DNA of 19,375 bases from the NCBI RefSeq assembly GCF_910579375.1, contig NZ_CAJTUJ010000027.1:1-19375 (forward strand). The letters are read 5' to 3'. Every line of letters begins with the position of its first letter. The first letter of the stretch is position 1. A program made the position numbers and the translations under genes. The stretch is from an uncultured Rikenella sp. Lineage in GTDB: Bacteria; Bacteroidota; Bacteroidia; Bacteroidales; Rikenellaceae. The notes below the pieces were generated by a model. The model searched no databases, was not told the origin of the DNA, and was given only the letters and a program-made list of their open reading frames with translations. This document shows, in pieces, positions 15,312 through 19,375 of this stretch.

Positions 15312-16691
15312 ATGGCTCAACAAGCCTCGCCGCTCCTCTTAGGGACCGAAAAAATATCCACCCTCTTGCTGCGCTATGCCATCCCGGCGATCATCGCCAT
15401 GACGGCAGCATCGCTGTACAACCTGATGGACAGCATCTTCATCGGGCACGGAGTGGGGCCGCTGGCCTTGTCGGGATTGGGAATCACCATGCCGCTGATG
15501 AACCTCGGCGCAGCTTTCGGCTCGTTAGTGGGGATCGGGGCCTCGACCCAGCTCTCCATCAAGATGGGACAGGACGACCGCGACAGTGCTTTGCTGATTC
15601 TCGGCAACGTCATCATCCTCAACACCGTTATCGGAATCGCCTACTCGGTGATCGGGCTGCCTTTTCTGGACTCGATACTCTACTTTTTCGGCGCCAGCGA
15701 CAACACGATCGGATTCGCGCGGAGCTACATGTTCATCATTCTGGCGGGAAACGTCATCACCCACGTCTACCTCGGGCTGAACGACATGCTTCGGGCCTCG
15801 GGCTATCCGGGACGAGCCATGGCAATTATGCTCACAGCCGTGATTCTCAACGGGATACTCAACGCCATCTTCATCTTCGGTTTCGGTTGGGGGATCGCCG
15901 GAGCGGCCTGGGCGACGATCATCGCACAGGCGGTGGCCATGGGGCTCGAATTGAACCACTTCCTGAACAAGAAGAGCTTCATCCACTTCACCCGCGCCAC
16001 GATCCGGCTCAAACGAACCATCGTCAAAGGAATCCTGTCGATCGGGATGGCCCCTTTCCTGATGTACGTCTGCTCCAGCGTGATCGTCATCCTGATCAAC
16101 AAATCGCTGCTCCACCACGGCGGCGACCTCTACATCGGAGCCTACAGCAACGTGAACCGCATCGCGATGCTCTTCGTGATGATCGTCATGGGACTCAATC
16201 AGGGGATGCAGCCGATCGTCGGTTACAACTTCGGCGCGCGGAAGTTCGACCGCGTGACCCGTACCTTCAAATACGTCGTCTACTGCGCCGTAGCCGTCAC
16301 CACCACCGGCTTTCTGATCTGCCAGCTCTTTCCGCGGCACATCACCATGCTCTTCACGGACGACCCGGAACTGCTCGCCATTTCGAGCCACGGTCTACGG
16401 ATCGTTCTCGCCATGTTCCCCATCGTCGGATTCCAGATGGTGACCTCCAACTTCTTCCAGTCGATCGGGATGGCGCCCAAAGCGATTTTCCTCTCCCTCA
16501 CCCGGCAAATGCTCTTTCTCGTACCGTTTCTGTTGGTGTTGCCGAACTTTTTCGGCGCGAACGGCGTCTGGATGAGCATGCCGCTGGCCGACTGCGCCGC
16601 CACTACGCTGGCCGCGATTCTGCTCTGGAAACAGTTCCGGAAATTCCGCCGGATACAACCACAGCCGAGCTCATCTGCTATCACTGAATAA
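15312..16691 (+). CDS. MATE-family efflux transporter
   Basis: This is a 459-residue inner-membrane protein with about 12 helices in two related halves. Features of the MepA/DinF-like MATE branch include LRYAIPAIIAMTAASLYNLM...IGHGVGPLALSGLGITMP in the first half, and MGLNQGMQPIVGYNFGARKFDRV, equivalent to the QGxQPIxGYNxGA signature. It probably exports cationic drugs or metabolites using a Na+ or H+ gradient. The ATG at 15312 is 51 bp past a strong promoter. The kinase-like gene 26 bp downstream is probably co-transcribed. The pair separates the VR array from the RT gene. Confidence 0.93.
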   Translation: MAQQASPLLLGTEKISTLLLRYAIPAIIAMTAASLYNLMDSIFIGHGVGPLALSGLGITMPLMNLGAAFGSLVGIGASTQLSIKMGQDDRDSALLILGNVIILNTVIGIAYSVIGLPFLDSILYFFGASDNTIGFARSYMFIILAGNVITHVYLGLNDMLRASGYPGRAMAIMLTAVILNGILNAIFIFGFGWGIAGAAWATIIAQAVAMGLELNHFLNKKSFIHFTRATIRLKRTIVKGILSIGMAPFLMYVCSSVIVILINKSLLHHGGDLYIGAYSNVNRIAMLFVMIVMGLNQGMQPIVGYNFGARKFDRVTRTFKYVVYCAVAVTTTGFLICQLFPRHITMLFTDDPELLAISSHGLRIVLAMFPIVGFQMVTSNFFQSIGMAPKAIFLSLTRQMLFLVPFLLVLPNFFGANGVWMSMPLADCAATTLAAILLWKQFRKFRRIQPQPSSSAITE

Positions 16692-16717
16692 CAACTACTT
16701 AGAACCATTCGTTCGCC

Positions 16718-17392
16718 ATGGAAACACCCCGCTTCGTCATCACCATCGGCCGCCAGTTCGGCAGCGGCGGCCGCGAACTGGGCCGCCGGCTCGCCGATCT
16801 CTTCCAAATCCCCTACTACGACAAGGAACTGATCGCCGAAGCCTCCAAAGAGAGCGGCCTCGACCCGGAATGTTTCGAAAAAGCGGACGAACAGGCGCCA
16901 AGCACCCTGATGCACGCCCTGGCCACCAGCCTCATGATGGGAGGCGGAGCGATGCGCAGCCAGGGGAACGCCCTGGCCGGCGAAAACATCTTCAAATTCC
17001 AGTCCGACGTGATCCACGAAGTGGCCCGAATGGGGTCGTGCGTCATCGTGGGACGCTGCGCCGACTACATCCTGCGCAATGAGCCGCTCTGCATCAGCAC
17101 CTTCATCTACGCCTCCGAAGCCGACCGCATCGCGCGCATCATGCGCTGCCACGGCGCACAGAGCCCGAAAGAGGCCATCGACATGATGCGGAAAATCGAC
17201 AAAAAGCGCGCCGCCTACTACGACTTCTACACCGACAAATCGTGGGGCGCTGCGACCTCCTATGACCTTTGTATCGACTCGTCGGTTTTGGGGATCGACC
17301 GAACGGCAGAACTCTTGCGCAGCTATACCGAACAGCGCATCGCTACCGCCGCCGCTCAGTCGGGACAGCCGACACAGGAGCCGGTACGCTGA
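16718..17392 (+). CDS. Cytidylate-kinase-like family protein
   Basis: This is a 224-residue protein of the cytidylate-kinase-like (PF13189-type) family. It has a P-loop-like glycine motif GRQFGSGGRELGRRLA at 11-26, followed by IPYYDKELI and the later VIVGRCADYIL segment. The substrate is not established for this family. It probably forms an operon with the MATE gene. Its last 50 bases overlap the end of the convergent RT gene, and the residues encoded there (IATAAAQSGQPTQEPVR) are low complexity. Confidence 0.87.
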   Translation: METPRFVITIGRQFGSGGRELGRRLADLFQIPYYDKELIAEASKESGLDPECFEKADEQAPSTLMHALATSLMMGGGAMRSQGNALAGENIFKFQSDVIHEVARMGSCVIVGRCADYILRNEPLCISTFIYASEADRIARIMRCHGAQSPKEAIDMMRKIDKKRAAYYDFYTDKSWGAATSYDLCIDSSVLGIDRTAELLRSYTEQRIATAAAQSGQPTQEPVR

Positions 17393-18782
17393 CCGGCGGC
17401 TCCCACTCCATTGTCTCGCCCCGTAGCGGCCTCCAGTCCTCGTCCACCTCGGGCAGCCCCTCCACCCGGGCCGACCGATTCGCCGAGAGCGGCAGGCACT
17501 CCATCTCCCACGGCAACCGATACTGCGCCCCGTTCGCGCCCAGCCGGTCGCGCAGCTCGCGACACAGCCGGTAACGCGTCATATTGTGCGTCAGGTATCC
17601 CAACTTCAACACCTCGCCCATCCGCGGAATCATCTTCAGCTTCATCTTATAGCACTTATAGTGCGTCATATAACCCAGATAGGAGTTCATCGCCGCCTGC
17701 ATATAGACCAGAAACGTCCGCGACGGCCTCGGATGCGTCCGGATATAGGCATTCATCGACATCAGCAACGCACTGAAATGGTTGCGCGTCCGATTGACCA
17801 TGTAGCGCCGATAAGGCTTCACCACCGCCCCGAGAAAAGTCACCCCCTTCGAAATCTCCTGCAAATAGATCTTCTTCGGATGCAGCGTCAGTCCCAGATG
17901 CTCCTTCAGGTAGGCATCGATCTCGCGGATATGCCGCTTCAGCAACTCCTTGTCCCGATGGATGATATAAAAATCGTCCACATACCGCCCGTAGTGCCGA
18001 AGTCCCAGCCGACGCTTGATAAAGTGGTCGAAATCGTTCAGATAGATATTGCTGAACAGCTGCGACGTCAGATTCCCGATCGGCAGCCCGCACCCCTTCG
18101 GCGACGTAAAGAGACTCTTGCTCCGCGGCAGGTCTGCCCACTTCGACCGGCTCCCCCGAATGATGCAATTCTCGGTCGGATCGTTGAAGACCACCTCGCG
18201 CAACAGAAAGAAAATCAGATCGTAATCCAGTAATTCGTTCCACGGCTTCCCCTTGTGCGACCTCCTCGGCCCCATCTTCCTCATCACCCGCTCGATAATC
18301 TCAAACATAATCCTCCGGTCGATATTCATAAAATAGCCCTGAATATCGAGCTTCAACACATAGCACCTCTCGCGATAATTGTCCGAACACGACCGGATGT
18401 GATGCTCCAGCCGCTGAATACCGTAGAGCGTCCCCTTGTTTTTCAGACAGGAATAGCTGTCGGCGATAAACGTCCGTTCGAACATCGGCGAGATGTAGTT
18501 ATATAACAGATGATGCACGACCCGGTCGCGAAAATCGGCCGCGAATATCTCCCGTTTGACCGGATGCTCCACCATGAAACAGACGCTCGGCCCCACCCGA
18601 TACTCCCGGCTGTGAATCTGGTTGTAAAGTTCGATCAGATTGGTCTCCAGATCCATCTCGAACCGCAACTGATTGCGTGTATTCCGTTTGTGTTTCCGCG
18701 CATCGAAGTAGGCCCGGAAGAGGTCTTCGAGCAACGTGTCCGGTCGTTCGCCGACTGAACTCTTTTCTTTATTTTCTTCCAT
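17343..18782 (-). CDS. DGR reverse transcriptase
   Basis: This is a 479-residue reverse transcriptase. An N-terminal part has AADFRDRVVHHLLYNYI and DSYSCLKNKGTLYGI. Motif A is LKLDI with Asp146. IGNLTSQ at 235-241 is the [ILV]GxxxSQ form typical of DGR enzymes, in place of QGxxxSP. The catalytic YVDD is at 267-270, then GVTFLGAVV at 313-321. No maturase or HNH domain follows, which argues against a group II intron. The last 60 residues are Pro/Arg/Glu-rich and extra to the core. It would copy the template RNA with errors at adenines and replace target VRs. The template repeat lies 87 bp upstream on the same strand. Its 3' end overlaps the convergent kinase-like gene by 50 bp. Confidence 0.93.
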   Translation of the reverse strand: MEENKEKSSVGERPDTLLEDLFRAYFDARKHKRNTRNQLRFEMDLETNLIELYNQIHSREYRVGPSVCFMVEHPVKREIFAADFRDRVVHHLLYNYISPMFERTFIADSYSCLKNKGTLYGIQRLEHHIRSCSDNYRERCYVLKLDIQGYFMNIDRRIMFEIIERVMRKMGPRRSHKGKPWNELLDYDLIFFLLREVVFNDPTENCIIRGSRSKWADLPRSKSLFTSPKGCGLPIGNLTSQLFSNIYLNDFDHFIKRRLGLRHYGRYVDDFYIIHRDKELLKRHIREIDAYLKEHLGLTLHPKKIYLQEISKGVTFLGAVVKPYRRYMVNRTRNHFSALLMSMNAYIRTHPRPSRTFLVYMQAAMNSYLGYMTHYKCYKMKLKMIPRMGEVLKLGYLTHNMTRYRLCRELRDRLGANGAQYRLPWEMECLPLSANRSARVEGLPEVDEDWRPLRGETMEWEPPVSVPAPVSAVPTERRR

Positions 18783-18813
18783 AATTATTTTATTCGAACG
18801 CTATTATTCCCGC

Positions 18814-18864
18814 TTATCGCCGGATCCGCTGCATCGCAAAAAGAAGAAACAGGGAGGGCGATAA
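18814..18864 (-). ncRNA. Inverted repeat in the TR-RT spacer
   Basis: TTATCGCC (18814-18821) and GGCGATAA (18857-18864) form a perfect 8-bp pair around 35 nt. They sit directly downstream of the template repeat and before the RT start. On the minus strand the loop contains the U-rich run TTTCTTCTTTTTG. In other DGRs, sequence just past the TR is needed for cDNA priming; a similar role here is inferred. Confidence 0.5.
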
Positions 18865-18869
18865 ATGCT

Positions 18870-19045
18870 GAGAGGCAACGCAACGGAAAGCCGTTGGCAC
18901 GGTTGTTTGAGTTGCTGGGCTGAGCCGCATTCACGACGAAACGCAAATAGACGCCGTTCGTCCCGTTAGTCGCAGCCGACCAGACGGAACCCTCGTTGCC
19001 GACGTTGTTCAGCGCGCCCGAGGTGTTGTTGCGGAAGCCCGGGGC
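18870..19045 (-). ncRNA. DGR template repeat (TR)
   Basis: On the minus strand this 176-bp region reads as APGFRNNTSGALNNVGNEG... to RANGFPLRCLS. It has 12 Asn codons, 11 of them AAC, at the positions that vary among the VR cassettes; such codons are the usual adenine-rich mutable sites in DGR templates. Its 3' end shares the 15-base core GAGAGGCAACGCAAC (plus-strand reading) with the VRs, but differs on both sides. The VR ends in stop TAA, whereas the TR reads on to ...LSAFIA. That matches the expected IMH versus IMH* difference. It lacks a start and is presumably noncoding. Its length equals that of cassettes A-D exactly. Confidence 0.87.
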
Positions 19046-19079
19046 CTCATCCGTGTTGGCAGTCGCTCGAGTGATACGC

Positions 19080-19146
19080 CTCCGAGTCGCCGGCGAGGCG
19101 AAAGTCGGAGCATACCTGACAATCTATAGCTGACCGGTCGGTCAGC
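19080..19146 (-). ncRNA. Structured leader upstream of the TR
   Basis: Two inverted repeats lie between the VR E stop and the TR. At 19080-19110, CTCCGA/TCGGAG (6 bp) encloses TCGCC/GGCGA (5 bp) with a small internal loop. At 19129-19146, GCTGACCG and CGGTCAGC form a near-perfect palindrome with a 2-nt centre. They may fold as part of the template RNA or, for the palindrome, bind a regulator. No TAnnTTTG promoter was found on this strand here. Confidence 0.45.
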
Positions 19147-19222
19147 GGACTGCTGAATTTATCGTTCACTCTGCCGGCCACTCTTGACGACCGACACTCC
19201 GGCATCCCTGTTTCCCTTCTGT

Positions 19223-19375
19223 TTATTCCGAGAGGCAACGCAACTGAAAACCGTAGCCGCGGTAGTCCGAGCAGCTGGGATCGAGGCTCTGCGAATGGAA
19301 ATCCAAGCACAGGCCACGGTAGTGGTCGCCCGAATCGTAGAACGCGGACGACCAGCTGAATCCGAAGTAGCCGAC
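19223..19375 (-). CDS. Partial VR protein (VR E), 3' end of a DGR target running off the right edge
   Basis: Fifty residues are visible, from VGYFGFSWSSAFYDSG to YRGYGFQLRCLSE, followed by TAA. It ends in the same 25-base sequence as cassettes A-D. Between WSSA and the next GL it has 9 residues where cassette B has 5, so it is 4 codons longer than the TR and is not collinear with it. The rest lies beyond the window. It may be the C-terminus of a full target protein or another array unit. Confidence 0.75.
   Translation of the reverse strand, partial: VGYFGFSWSSAFYDSGDHYRGLCLDFHSQSLDPSCSDYRGYGFQLRCLSE

Noticed and set aside
17343..18782. RT as a group II intron maturase or retron RT
   Set aside because: There is no maturase X or HNH domain and no intron or msr-msd fold was noted. 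The IGNLTSQ motif and adjacent TR fit a DGR.
19047..19310. 87-codon open frame between VR E and the TR
   Set aside because: It begins inside VR E in the wrong frame, has no family resemblance and crosses the hairpins; more likely noncoding leader.

Overview
The window looks like a chromosomal segment from a GC-rich member of the Bacteroidales, most likely Alistipes or another Rikenellaceae relative (inference). The reasons are Bacteroidetes-type -7 boxes (TAnnTTTG) before several genes, no Shine-Dalgarno spacing, and a six-gene hmuYRSTUV haem locus of the Porphyromonas/Bacteroides type.

Left part (1-4914): an RluA-family pseudouridine synthase (minus), a DcaP-like outer-membrane porin with a clear terminator (plus), an EamA/DMT drug-metabolite transporter (minus), and a translationally coupled pair made of a RIC/YtfE-like di-iron hemerythrin-domain protein and a LuxR-type regulator (plus).

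Middle (4915-14151): a leader with two strong inverted repeats, the second a terminator-like hairpin, followed by a tightly packed haem operon: HmuY lipoprotein hemophore, HmuR TonB-dependent receptor, the large CobN-like HmuS, the membrane protein HmuT, the ExbB/MotA-like HmuU and the DUF2149 protein HmuV. HmuY and HmuR capture haem at the surface. HmuS is the chelatase-family enzyme expected to act on the porphyrin. HmuU and HmuV look like a dedicated proton-driven motor pair. A glutamine amidotransferase (pabA-like) with its own promoter follows.

Right part (14152-19375): a diversity-generating retroelement (DGR) with an unusual layout. A reverse transcriptase with the DGR motif IGNLTSQ and a YVDD active site is encoded on the minus strand at 17343-18782. 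Just upstream of it is a 176-bp template repeat (TR, 18870-19045) with 12 Asn codons at the positions that vary in the targets. About 2.2 kb beyond the 3' end of the RT gene, past a MATE exporter and a cytidylate-kinase-like gene, lies a head-to-tail array of four VR-only cassettes (14362-15132). Each is exactly 183 bp, collinear with the TR, ends in the same stop-containing 25-bp sequence, and has no upstream target-gene body. A fifth VR, 4 codons longer, ends at 19223 and runs off the right edge.

The four cassettes differ from the TR at many non-adenine positions, so they are not simple fresh products of this template. They look like a silent or archival cassette bank with common ends, a layout compatible with recombination into an expressed target elsewhere. 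This is the most unusual thing in the window. No Avd-like accessory gene and no full-length target gene are visible here.
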